Positions 39,065 to 47,508 of a stretch of DNA of 64,000 nucleotides are shown piece after piece. Under the pieces are notes generated by a model. The model was not told the origin of the DNA and did not search any database. It was given only the letters and a program-made list of their open reading frames with translations. Source of the stretch: Thermoanaerobacter ethanolicus JW 200 (GTDB taxonomy: Bacteria > Bacillota > Thermoanaerobacteria > Thermoanaerobacterales > Thermoanaerobacteraceae); NCBI RefSeq assembly GCF_003722315.1, contig NZ_CP033580.1, forward strand, positions 1,239,001-1,303,000, in the 5' to 3' direction. The stretch's first letter is position 1, and every line of letters starts with the position of its first letter. The position numbers and the translations under genes are program-made.

Positions 39065-39390
39065 AATGCATTATGCATTCTTTAGACCGTAGACAAACCT
39101 CTTTTTTTCATATAGAGGAGACATTTTGCATAGGTGAAGCGACTTGTTACAAAGCGGCAACTAAACTTAGCAAGACCAAGGAACGGAGGCAGGGCCGAAG
39201 CCAAGGACGGCGGAGGCGGGCACCTGAGGCATGGACGCCGATTGTGCCCGAAACCCTGCCGGAGTCCGAGGTCGAGCTTATGTTTAGTCGCTTTGTAACT
39301 CTGGAGCGAACAATGCAAAATGCCTCCTTAAGAGAAGATAATTTTGTCAACAAACTGAAGAATGCGTTATGCATTCTTTTTTGTATCTAT
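39064..39390. repeat. GC-rich nested palindromic element
   Basis: The core at 39146-39299 starts GTTACAAAGCG and ends CGCTTTGTAAC, with ACTAAAC/GTTTAG inside, GGCAGGG/CCCTGCC and GGGCAC/GTGCCC near the centre. The middle is clearly much richer in G and C than the rest of the window. Outside it lie further inverted pieces: GGAGACATTTTGCAT with ATGCAAAATGCCTCC, and ATGCATTATGCATTC with GAATGCGTTATGCATTC. It could be a structured RNA or a small nonautonomous mobile element. The 119-codon open frame across it looks accidental. Confidence 0.75.
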
Positions 39391-39463
39391 AATGTTATGA
39401 TTGATTTGTTTCGATTTAATAGATACAATTGATATTAAGATATATAAAATACCGATACAATTG
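39381..39463 (+). promoter_or_regulatory. pdxS upstream region with GATACAA repeats
   Basis: GATACAATTG occurs twice (39422-39431 and 39454-39463), and its start is inverted as TTGTATC at 39381-39387. TATAAAAT at 39442-39449 could be a -10. The repeats may bind a regulator of pdxST; this is a guess from the pattern. Confidence 0.35.
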
Positions 39464-39480
39464 TAAGGAGGAGTAGAACA

Positions 39481-40359
39481 ATGAATGAAAAGTATGAACT
39501 AAATAAAAATTTAGCCCAAATGCTAAAAGGTGGTGTCATCATGGATGTGACAACACCAGAACAGGCAATTATTGCGGAAAAAGCAGGTGCTGTTGCTGTC
39601 ATGGCACTTGAAAGGGTTCCAGCTGATATTAGGGCAAGAGGCGGAGTTGCAAGAATGTCAGACCCTAAAATAATAAAGGAGATAAAGGCAGCAGTATCAA
39701 TCCCTGTTATGGCAAAAGTTAGAATTGGGCATTTTGTGGAAGCACAGATTTTAGAGGCACTCGGGATAGATTTTATTGATGAAAGCGAAGTTTTAACCCC
39801 TGCAGATGAGATGTACCATATAAACAAATGGGATTTTAAAGTGCCGTTTGTATGCGGTGCGAGAAACCTCGGAGAGGCTTTAAGGCGCATAGGAGAAGGA
39901 GCTTCAATGATAAGGACAAAAGGAGAGGCAGGGACTGGAAATGTAGTAGAGGCTGTAAGGCATATGAGGACGATAAATGCCGAAATAAAAAGGCTTACAA
40001 CTTTAAGGGAAGACGAACTTATGGCTGCTGCAAAAGAACTTCAGGCGCCCTATGACCTTGTAAAATATGTTGCACAACACGGAAGACTTCCAGTTGTGAA
40101 TTTCGCAGCGGGAGGTATTGCTACACCGGCAGACGCGGCACTTATGATGCAACTGGGTGCAGATGGAATTTTTGTGGGTTCAGGAATATTTAAATCGCAA
40201 AACCCTGAGAAAATGGCAGCTGCTATAGTAAAAGCCACAACATATTTTGATAGGCCGGAAATAATTGCGGAAGTTTCAGAAGGGCTAGGAGAAGCGATGG
40301 CCAGCATAGATATAAGGCAACTGGAAGAAAAAGATTTATATGCAACAAGGGGATGGTAA
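39481..40359 (+). CDS. pdxS: Pyridoxal 5'-phosphate synthase subunit PdxS
   Basis: 292 residues, the synthase subunit that makes PLP from ribose 5-phosphate, glyceraldehyde 3-phosphate and ammonia. Active-site lysines are in MAKVRIGH and within [19 protein letters not shown]; the phosphate loop is in [43 protein letters not shown] precedes the ATG. It forms a two-gene operon with pdxT. PLP is the cofactor of KamA and KamDE in the operon beyond the introns. Confidence 0.97.
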   Translation: MNEKYELNKNLAQMLKGGVIMDVTTPEQAIIAEKAGAVAVMALERVPADIRARGGVARMSDPKIIKEIKAAVSIPVMAKVRIGHFVEAQILEALGIDFIDESEVLTPADEMYHINKWDFKVPFVCGARNLGEALRRIGEGASMIRTKGEAGTGNVVEAVRHMRTINAEIKRLTTLREDELMAAAKELQAPYDLVKYVAQHGRLPVVNFAAGGIATPADAALMMQLGADGIFVGSGIFKSQNPEKMAAAIVKATTYFDRPEIIAEVSEGLGEAMASIDIRQLEEKDLYATRGW

Positions 40360-40360
40360 T

Positions 40361-40924
40361 TTGCGCGTAGGAGTTTTGGGAGTTCAAGGCTCTGTTAAGG
40401 AACATATGGATAAATTAAAGCTTATAAAAGGAATTGAAGCGGTAGAGGCAAAGGACAGGGACACTATCTTAACTCTCGATGCCCTCATTATTCCAGGTGG
40501 CGAAAGCACTGCAATAGGAAAAATACTTGTAGATTTTGGGCTTAAAGATGCCATTTTAAAGTTAAACGAGAGGAAAGTTCCTATATGGGGTACTTGTGCA
40601 GGCATGATACTTATGGCTAAACATATAGTTAATGATGAGAGGATACACCTTGGAATAATGGATATTACTGTTAGACGAAATGCTTACGGAAGTCAGATTG
40701 ACAGTTTCAAGACGCGGCTTATGATACCAGCGGTATCTGAAAATGAGATAGAAGCGGTGTTTATAAGAGCGCCGTATATAGAGAGTGTAGGGGATGGTGT
40801 TAGGATACTTGCAAAATATGAAGGTAGAATTGTTGCGGCACAGCAGGACAATTTACTTGCTACAGCATTTCATCCAGAACTTACAGATGATTTGAGCTTT
40901 TACAAATACTTTTTAGGGCTTTAA
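40361..40924 (+). CDS. pdxT: Pyridoxal 5'-phosphate synthase glutaminase PdxT
   Basis: 187 residues, class I glutamine amidotransferase that feeds ammonia to PdxS. The nucleophile is Cys in IWGTCAGMILM; the His and Glu are in ATAFHPELTDD. The start is a TTG at 40361, one base after the pdxS stop, with AAGGGGATGG upstream and the usual sequence RVGVLGVQGSVKEH. The stop codon lies inside the terminator stem. Confidence 0.96.
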   Translation: MRVGVLGVQGSVKEHMDKLKLIKGIEAVEAKDRDTILTLDALIIPGGESTAIGKILVDFGLKDAILKLNERKVPIWGTCAGMILMAKHIVNDERIHLGIMDITVRRNAYGSQIDSFKTRLMIPAVSENEIEAVFIRAPYIESVGDGVRILAKYEGRIVAAQQDNLLATAFHPELTDDLSFYKYFLGL

Positions 40925-40943
40925 CTTGTTAAAGCCCTTTTTT
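40915..40943 (+). terminator. pdxT terminator, target of intron 1
   Basis: AGGGCTTTAA (40915-40924), loop CTTG, TTAAAGCCCT (40929-40938), then TTTTT. Group II intron 1 begins three bases after the T run, the usual insertion position of class C introns. Confidence 0.92.
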
Positions 40944-40945
40944 AC

Positions 40946-42856
40946 GTGCGCCCGGCATGGGCGATAGCTAGGCGGTGAAAGTCCGCTGTGGGCTTGGTAG
41001 TGGGAACCACTAGCCAAGAGCAAGGGTGTCCATCGTGAGGTGGAATCTGAAGGAAGCTTAAGGCAAAATCTCGGTCTGATGAACAAGAACCAGATAAGAG
41101 GCTGAATTGGGGTGGATGAGTTTGCGTAACAAAACGAAGTCCAACACTACCCGAATCCCATACAGTAAATCTGGCAGATATATGAGATGAAAGTTATCGT
41201 TCTTACCCGGGGAGGTCTCAAGGATAAGTCATGGAAGTAAAATCTGAAGTGACAACCCATGCAGTGATGTATGGCTGAACCTTGAGAAGTCAGCAGAGGT
41301 CATAGTACTTATCTAGACATGAATAGATAAGGAAGGACCGAACGTTAGGAGGTTTTGGAAATCTTATGGACTCGAAAGATATGCAGAGACTGCAGACAAC
41401 TCAACCAAGAGGCTATCCGTTGAATAGAGAAATGGAATTTCAAAAGACAACGGAAGTGCATAGTATATCATCGGCGTCGGAAGATGGAAGAAACGAAGTA
41501 CAAAGATATACCAGCAAGATGCTTGAAATGATAGTAGAACGAAGGAACATGGAAGCAGCATACAAGCGCGTTGTTGCAAATAAAGGAAGCCATGGAGTCG
41601 ATGGGATGGAAGTAGATGAACTTCTACCGTATCTCAAAGAAAACTGGGCAACCATAAAACAACAACTGCTGGAGGGGAAATACAAACCACAACCAGTGCG
41701 AAGAGTAGAAATTCCCAAACCAGATGGAGGAGTAAGACTACTAGGAATACCTACAGTACTAGACAGACTAATACAACAAGCAATAGCCCAAATACTAAAT
41801 AAAGTCTACAACCATACATTTTCAGATAGCAGTTATGGATTCAGACCAGGACGCAGTGCAAAAGACGCAATAAAAGCCGCAGAAGCATACATAAATGAAG
41901 GATACACATGGGTTGTAGATATGGACTTAGAAAAGTTCTTTGACAGAGTAAACCACGACATAATAATGTCCAAACTAGAAAAGCGGATAGGAGATAAAAG
42001 GGTACTAAAGTTAATACGAAGATACCTAGAATCAGGAGTAATGATAAACGGAATCAAAGTATCAACAGAAGAAGGGACACCCCAAGGAGGGCCATTAAGT
42101 CCCCTATTAGCAAACATAATGTTGGACGAACTAGACAAAGAACTTGAGAAACGAGGGCATAAATTCTGCCGATATGCAGATGACTGCAACATATATGTAA
42201 AAAGCAGGTCTGCAGGAAACAGAGTAATGAAGAGCATAAAGAAATTCATAGAAAGCAAATTAAAACTAAAAGTCAACGAAGCAAAAGTGCTGTAGATAGA
42301 CCATGGAGAAGAAAATTTCTTGGATTTTCATTCTATACAAAAGAAAACGAAGTAAGAATAAGAATCCATGAAAAATCCATCAAAAGGTTTAAGGAAAAAG
42401 TAAGAGAAATAACCAATCGGAACAAGGGAATAAGCATGGAAAACAGAATAAAAAGACTAAATCAAATAACAACAGGATGGGTCAACTATTTTGGATTAGC
42501 AGACGCGAAAAGCATAATGAAAACCCTTGACGAATGGATAAGGCGAAGACTAAGGGCATGTATATGGAAACAATGGAAGAAGATAAAAACGAAGCATGAT
42601 AACTTAGTAAAACTAGGAGTAGAAGAACAAAAAGCCTGGGAATACGCCAATACAAGGAAAGGCTACTGGAGAATATCCAATAGCCCAATCCTAAATAAGA
42701 CTCTTACAAATAAATACTTTGAAAGCATAGGTTATAAGAGTTTATCCCAAAGATATCTAATTGTACACAATTCCTAATGAACCGCCGTATACCGAACGGT
42801 ACGTACGGTGGTGTGAGAGGACGCTGAATAAAATAATTATTCAGCTCCTACTCGAT
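40946..42856 (+). mobile_element. Group IIC intron, copy 1
   Basis: Starts GTGCGCCCGGCATGGG and ends TACTCGAT, 1911 bases. It has the long structured 5' part, an RT-maturase gene in domain IV, a domain V (GAACCGCCGTATACCGAACG onwards, about 42779-42813) and a domain VI hairpin GCTGAATAA/TTATTCAGC. The only length difference from copy 2 is one missing A in the maturase gene. It lies just downstream of the pdxT terminator. Confidence 0.93.
41366..42777 (+). pseudogene. Group IIC intron maturase, frameshifted (copy 1)
   Basis: Reverse transcriptase with motifs as in copy 2 (SYGFRPGRSAKDA, VVDMDLEKFFDRVNHD, GTPQGGPLSPLLANI, CRYADDCNIY). The frame breaks at 42283-42286, where copy 1 has AAAA and copy 2 AAAAA, giving a stop at 42295. 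The remaining maturase X domain is readable in another frame to 42777. The enzyme from copy 2 could still act on this intron in trans. Confidence 0.93.
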
Positions 42857-44768
42857 GTGCGCCCGGCATGGGCGATAACTAGGCGGTGAAAGTCCGCTGT
42901 GGGCTTGGTAGTGGGAACCACTAGCCAAGAGCAAGGGTGTCCATCGTGAGGTGGAATCTGAAGGAAGCTTAAGGCAAAATCTCGGTCTGATGAACAAGAA
43001 CCAGATAAGAGGCTGAATTGGGATGGATGAGTTTGCGTAACAAAACGAAGTCCAACACTACCCGAATCCCATACAGTAAATCTGGCAGATAGATGAGATG
43101 AAAGTTATCGTTCTTACCCGGGGAGGTCTCAAGGATAAGTCATGGAAGTAAAATCTGAAGTGACAACCCATGCAGTGATGTATGGCTGAACCTTGAGAAG
43201 TCAGCAGAGGTCATAGTACTTATCTAGACATGAATAGATAAGGAAGGACCGAACGTTAGGAGGTTTTGGAAATCTTATGGACTCGAAAGATATGCAGAGA
43301 CTGCAGACAACTCAACAAAGAGGCTATCCGTTGAATAGAGAAATGGAATTTCAAAAGACAACGGAAGTGCATAGTATATCATCGGCGTCGGAAGATGGAA
43401 GAAACGAGGTACAAAGATATACCGGCAAGATGCTTGAAATGATAGTAGAACGAGGGAACATGAGAGCAGCATACAAGCGCGTTGTTGCAAATAAAGGAAG
43501 CCATGGAGTCGATGGGATGGAAGTAGATGAACTTCTACCGTATCTCAAAGAAAACTGGGCAACCATAAAACAACAACTGCTGGAGGGGAAATACAAACCA
43601 CAACCAGTGCGAAGAGTAGAAATTCCCAAACCAGATGGAGGAGTAAGACTACTAGGAATACCTACAGTACTAGACAGACTAATACAACAAGCAATAGCCC
43701 AAATACTGAATAAAGTCTACAACCATACATTTTCTGATAGCAGTTATGGATTCAGACCAGGACGCAGTGCAAAAGACGCAATAAAAGCCGCAGAAGCATA
43801 CATAAATGAAGGATACACATGGGTTGTAGATATGGACTTAGAAAAGTTCTTTGACAGAGTAAACCACGACATAATAATGTCCAAACTAGAAAAGCGGATA
43901 GGAGATAAAAGGGTACTAAAGTTAATACGAAGATACCTAGAATCAGGAGTAATGATAAACGGAATCAAAGTATCAACAGAAGAAGGGACACCCCAAGGAG
44001 GACCATTAAGTCCCCTATTAGCAAACATAATGTTGGACGAACTAGACAAAGAACTTGAGAAACGAGGGCATAAATTCTGCCGATATGCAGATGACTGCAA
44101 CATATATGTAAAAAGCAGGTCTGCAGGAAACAGAGTAATGAAGAGCATAAAGAAGTTCATAGAAAGCAAATTAAAACTAAAAGTCAACGAAGCAAAAAGT
44201 GCTGTAGATAGACCATGGAGAAGAAAATTTCTTGGATTTTCATTCTATACAAAAGAAAACGAAGTAAGAATAAGAATCCATGAAAAATCCATCAAAAGGT
44301 TTAAGGAAAAAGTAAGAGAAATAACCAATCGGAACAAGGGAATAAGCATGGAAAACAGAATAAAAAGACTAAATCAAATAACAACAGGATGGGTCAACTA
44401 TTTTGGATTAGCAGACGCGAAAAGCATAATGAAAACCCTTGACGAATGGATAAGGCGAAGACTAAGGGCATGTATATGGAAACAATGGAAGAAGATAAAA
44501 ACGAAGCATGATAACTTAGTAAAACTAGGAGTAGAAGAACAAAAAGCCTGGGAATACGCCAATACAAGGAAAGGCTACTGGAGAATATCCAATAGCCCAA
44601 TCCTAAATAAGACTCTTACAAATAAATACTTTGAAAGCATAGGTTATAAGAGTTTATCCCAAAGATATCTAATTGTACACAATTCCTAATGAACCGCCGT
44701 ATACCGAACGGTACGTACGGTGGTGTGAGAGGACGCTGAATAAAATAATTATTCAGCTCCTACTCGAT
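42857..44768 (+). mobile_element. Group IIC intron, copy 2
   Basis: 1912 bases, beginning GTGCGCCCGGCATGGG directly after the last base of copy 1, with no exon between. The two copies differ at only a few positions. The stem-loop of domain VI of copy 1 (GCTGAATAA/TTATTCAGC) lies just upstream of the junction and may have replaced a terminator hairpin as the homing signal. The 3' end lies 20 bases upstream of the kam promoter. Confidence 0.93.
43277..44689 (+). CDS. ltrA: Group IIC intron reverse transcriptase/maturase, intact
   Basis: 470 residues. RT domains 0-7 (RRVEIPKPDGGVRLLGIPTV, SYGFRPGRSA, DMDLEKFFDRVNHD, GTPQGGPLSPLLANIML, RYADD at the active site) are followed by the maturase X domain (NRIKRLNQITTGWVNYFGLADAKS). 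There is no HNH endonuclease, as expected for class C. AGGAGG lies 13 bases before the ATG. It would splice and mobilise both introns. Confidence 0.95.
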   Translation: MDSKDMQRLQTTQQRGYPLNREMEFQKTTEVHSISSASEDGRNEVQRYTGKMLEMIVERGNMRAAYKRVVANKGSHGVDGMEVDELLPYLKENWATIKQQLLEGKYKPQPVRRVEIPKPDGGVRLLGIPTVLDRLIQQAIAQILNKVYNHTFSDSSYGFRPGRSAKDAIKAAEAYINEGYTWVVDMDLEKFFDRVNHDIIMSKLEKRIGDKRVLKLIRRYLESGVMINGIKVSTEEGTPQGGPLSPLLANIMLDELDKELEKRGHKFCRYADDCNIYVKSRSAGNRVMKSIKKFIESKLKLKVNEAKSAVDRPWRRKFLGFSFYTKENEVRIRIHEKSIKRFKEKVREITNRNKGISMENRIKRLNQITTGWVNYFGLADAKSIMKTLDEWIRRRLRACIWKQWKKIKTKHDNLVKLGVEEQKAWEYANTRKGYWRISNSPILNKTLTNKYFESIGYKSLSQRYLIVHNS

Positions 44769-44787
44769 AAAAATTTTTGATATTGTA

Positions 44788-44817
44788 TTGTCAAAAATTT
44801 TTTGGGTGTGATATAAT
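44788..44817 (+). promoter_or_regulatory. Promoter of the lysine-fermentation operon
   Basis: -35 TTGTCA (44788-44793), 18-base spacer, -10 TATAAT (44812-44817). Transcription should start near 44824, giving a leader of about 340 bases that holds the riboswitch. The -35 overlaps an AAAAATTTTTGA/TCAAAAATTTTT inverted repeat (44769-44802). Confidence 0.8.
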
Positions 44818-44871
44818 ATATTATAGATGATAAGCTTTACATTAATTTTGAAAACTTAATAGCTTTTAATA

Positions 44872-45048
44872 GCATAAATAGAGGAGCGGGCAAGCAGGTA
44901 CCTACAGGGTGTTAAGGAGAAGAACCTCCAATACTTGTGGCGAAGGTTTGTCTGCCGAAAGGGTATACTTGTTCTTGAGTATATCCTTGGGGGTGAGAAC
45001 AAAACTCATCACTGTCATGGGTGATGGCCCATGGAGCGCTATTTATGC
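44872..45048 (+). ncRNA. Lysine riboswitch (L box)
   Basis: The aptamer matches the lysine riboswitch: AGAGGAGC at the start, a GGAG..CTCC arm, GGCGAAGG and GCCGAAAGGG in the core, a P4 stem GGGTATACT/AGTATATCC, the TTGGGGG junction, then ACTGTCATGGGTGATGGCC and CATGGAGCGCTA at the end. Helix P1 is GCATAAATAG (44872-44881) with CTATTTATGC (45039-45048), ten pairs. The P1 3' strand is also the 5' part of the terminator that follows. Binding of lysine should hold P1 closed and prevent the terminator, an ON switch suited to a catabolic operon. Confidence 0.93.
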
Positions 45049-45090
45049 AGTGAAAAGATTTTCATTGCATAAATAGCGCTTTTCTTTGTC
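45035..45090 (+). terminator. Riboswitch-controlled terminator
   Basis: AGCGCTATTTATGCAGTG and on to 45056 pairs with 45059-45080 (ending CATAAATAGCGCT), 22 pairs with one G-U, followed by TTTTCTTTG. Its 5' arm includes the whole P1 3' strand of the aptamer, so aptamer and terminator exclude each other. Confidence 0.92.
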
Positions 45091-45105
45091 AAAAAGGCTA
45101 TTTAG

Positions 45106-45136
45106 GCACTGAAAATCTTTCAGTGCTTTTATTTTT
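45106..45136 (+). terminator. Second leader terminator-like hairpin
   Basis: GCACTGAAA (45106-45114) and TTTCAGTGC (45118-45126), then TTTTATTTTT. It is independent of the aptamer and stands just before the kal ribosome site. It could damp basal expression or act together with the first terminator. Confidence 0.65.
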
Positions 45137-45164
45137 ACAAAGAAAAAGTAAAGGGGGGATTGGT

Positions 45165-45551
45165 TTGAAGGCAATAATAAGAGTGCGGATGAGTATGCAC
45201 GATGCCCACTATGGTGGAAATCTTGTTGATGGGGCAAGAATTTTAAACCTTTTTGGGGATGTTGCAACAGAACTTTTGATACGGCATGATGGAGATGAAG
45301 GACTTTTTAGAGCCTATGACAATGTTGAATTTCTCGCACCAGTGTATGCAGGAGATTTTATAGAAGCTACAGGTGAAATAGTAGAAGTGGGCAATACTTC
45401 GAGGAAAATGGTGTTTGAAGCCAAAAAGGTGATAGCAGCAAGGCCTGACATTAGCGATTCGGCGGCAGAAGTTTTAGATAAACCAATCGTTGTATGTAGA
45501 GCCAGTGGTACATGCGTAGTTCCAAAGGATAAGCAAAGGTATAAGAAATAA
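45165..45551 (+). CDS. kal: 3-aminobutyryl-CoA ammonia-lyase
   Basis: 128-residue hotdog-fold enzyme ([35 protein letters not shown]) that removes ammonia from L-3-aminobutyryl-CoA to give crotonyl-CoA, the last specific step of lysine fermentation. The start is a TTG at 45165, preceded by AAGGGGGGAT; the longer open frame begins inside the leader terminator. First gene of the kam operon. Confidence 0.93.
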   Translation: MKAIIRVRMSMHDAHYGGNLVDGARILNLFGDVATELLIRHDGDEGLFRAYDNVEFLAPVYAGDFIEATGEIVEVGNTSRKMVFEAKKVIAARPDISDSAAEVLDKPIVVCRASGTCVVPKDKQRYKK

Positions 45552-45568
45552 AGATGGGGGGATAGGCA

Positions 45569-46405
45569 GTGGAAAAATTGATAATAACTGCTGCCATATG
45601 TGGAGCAGAAGTCACAAAAAAACACAATCCAAATGTACCATATACAGTAGAAGAAATTGCAAGAGAAGCGGAATCAGCGTACAACGCAGGGGCAAGCATT
45701 ATTCATTTGCACGTCCGTTATGATGATGGAACACCTACACAAGACAAAGAGAGATTTAGAGAGTGTATCGAAGCCATAAAGGCGAGATGTCCAGATGTGA
45801 TAATTCAGCCCTCAACTGGTGGAGCTGTTGGTATGACCAGTGAAGAAAGGCTTCAACCTATTTATTTACAGCCAGAAATGGCATCTTTAGATTGTGGTAC
45901 TTTAAATTTTGGTGGAGATGAAATATTTGTAAATACTGAAAATATGATAATTGAGTTTACACTTAAAATGAATGAGTTGTCAATAAAGCCTGAACTTGAG
46001 GTATTTGACAAAGGTATGATTGATACAGCAATAAGGCTTCACAAAAAAGGATACATAAAAGCGCCTATGCATTTCAATTTTGTGATGGGAGTAAACGGTG
46101 GAATATCGGGCGAAATGAGAGACTTCCTGTTTTTAAAAGAAAGTATTCCAGAAGGCAGCACTTTTACTGCAACTGGGATAGGAAGATATGAATTTCCAGT
46201 TGCCACAATGGCTATACTGACTGGTGGGCATGTAAGAGTTGGTTTTGAAGATAACGTATACATTTCTAAAGGAGTCCTTGCTAAATCCAATGGAGAATTA
46301 GTAGAAAAAGTTGTAAGGATTGCAAGAGAATTAGGAAAGGAAATTGCAACCCCTGATGAGGCAAGAAAGATATTGGGATTAGGGGTAAAATACATGGAGG
46401 TTTAA
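45569..46405 (+). CDS. kce: 3-keto-5-aminohexanoate cleavage enzyme
   Basis: 278 residues, BKACE family TIM barrel. It converts 3-keto-5-aminohexanoate and acetyl-CoA to 3-aminobutyryl-CoA and acetoacetate. Zinc ligands are the two His of ASIIHLHVRYDDG; a further Glu lies in the C-terminal part. The start is GTG at 45569, with GGGGGGATAG upstream, 17 bases after kal. Confidence 0.95.
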   Translation: MEKLIITAAICGAEVTKKHNPNVPYTVEEIAREAESAYNAGASIIHLHVRYDDGTPTQDKERFRECIEAIKARCPDVIIQPSTGGAVGMTSEERLQPIYLQPEMASLDCGTLNFGGDEIFVNTENMIIEFTLKMNELSIKPELEVFDKGMIDTAIRLHKKGYIKAPMHFNFVMGVNGGISGEMRDFLFLKESIPEGSTFTATGIGRYEFPVATMAILTGGHVRVGFEDNVYISKGVLAKSNGELVEKVVRIARELGKEIATPDEARKILGLGVKYMEV

Positions 46406-46433
46406 TTTTAAAGGAAGGTAGGAGGAGTTATAT

Positions 46434-47474
46434 ATGATGGGATGTAAATATGGAACACATCGCGTAATTGAACCAAAAGGGGTTTTGCCACAAGCGGCAT
46501 ACAAGATTTCCAACGATATGGATACAATTTATGATAATGAAATTTTAATAGATGTGATGGCGTTGAATATAGATTCTGCAAGTTTTACACAGCTTAAAGA
46601 AGAAGCTGGCGGAGATGTGGAAAAAATCAAGGCAAAAATTTTTCAAATTGTAAATGAAAGGGGAAAAATGCAAAACCCCGTTACAGGCTCTGGGGGAATG
46701 CTTATAGGCCGTGTTGAAAAAATAGGAGATGCACTACTCGGCAAGAGGGACTTAAAAATAGGGGATAAGATAGCGACATTAGTTTCTCTTACACTTACTC
46801 CTCTTAGAATAGATGAGATTTTATCCGTCAAACTCGATATAGACAGAGTTGAAATAAAGGGCAAAGCAATACTTTTTGAAAGCGGAATTTATGCTAAACT
46901 TCCTGATGACATGGAAGAAACATTAGCTTTGGCTGCTTTAGATGTAGCAGGAGCGCCTGCTCAAACTGCAAAACTTGTAAAACCAGGTCAGAGTGTTTTA
47001 GTGCTTGGAGCTAATGGGAAGTCAGGAATGCTTTGCTGTTATGAGGCTAAAAAAAGAGTAGGACCGACTGGCAAAGTTATAGGAGTTGTGAGAAGAGAAG
47101 AAGCAAAGAAAAAATTAGAGGAATTAGACATTTGCCATGAGATTATAATCGCTGATGCGCAAAAACCAGTGGAGGTTCTAAATAAAACTCTAGAAGCAAA
47201 CGGAGGAAAAGAAGTAGATATTGCTATAAACTGTGTAAATATCCCAAACACAGAGATGTCCACTATTTTGCCTGTAAGAGATGAAGGAATTGCCTATTTC
47301 TTCTCAATGGCGACAAATTTCACAAAAGCAGCTTTAGGTGCAGAAGGCGTAGGAAAAGATATCACGATGATAATAGGAAATGGCTATACAAAAGATCATG
47401 CAGAAATCACTCTGCAAGAATTGAGAGAGAATGAAAAGCTGAGGAAAGTTTTTGAAGAAATGTATGCTAAGTGA
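46434..47474 (+). CDS. kdd: L-erythro-3,5-diaminohexanoate dehydrogenase
   Basis: 346 residues. NAD(P)-dependent oxidative deamination of 3,5-diaminohexanoate to 3-keto-5-aminohexanoate. The Rossmann segment is SVLVLGANGKSGMLCCYEAKK; the N-terminal GCKYGTHRVIEPKGVLPQAAYKISND is typical of the family. GGAAGGTAGGAGG precedes two adjacent ATG codons (46434 and 46437). Confidence 0.94.
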   Translation: MMGCKYGTHRVIEPKGVLPQAAYKISNDMDTIYDNEILIDVMALNIDSASFTQLKEEAGGDVEKIKAKIFQIVNERGKMQNPVTGSGGMLIGRVEKIGDALLGKRDLKIGDKIATLVSLTLTPLRIDEILSVKLDIDRVEIKGKAILFESGIYAKLPDDMEETLALAALDVAGAPAQTAKLVKPGQSVLVLGANGKSGMLCCYEAKKRVGPTGKVIGVVRREEAKKKLEELDICHEIIIADAQKPVEVLNKTLEANGGKEVDIAINCVNIPNTEMSTILPVRDEGIAYFFSMATNFTKAALGAEGVGKDITMIIGNGYTKDHAEITLQELRENEKLRKVFEEMYAK

Positions 47475-47508
47475 GGCAGAGGTAAATTAAATGGGGGGAT
47501 TTTTAAAA

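Noticed and set aside
39146-39299. A known large RNA such as OLE or HEARO
   Set aside because: No HNH gene is adjacent and I could not match conserved motifs; length is also too short for OLE.
39073-39432. Open frame of 119 codons across the GC-rich element
   Set aside because: No ribosome site, composition dictated by the palindromic GC-rich core, and frames are open on both strands over the same region.
42283-42295. Programmed frameshift in intron 1 maturase
   Set aside because: Copy 2 has the extra A and a normal frame, so a simple deletion in copy 1 explains it.
41833-44187. Minus-strand frames of 147 codons in both introns
   Set aside because: They are shadows of the maturase gene, identical in both copies, without start signals.
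44769-44802. AAAAATTTTTGA/TCAAAAATTTTT as a terminator of the intron
   Set aside because: The stem is only A-T, and its right half overlaps the -35 and spacer of the kam promoter; it is better read as promoter DNA.
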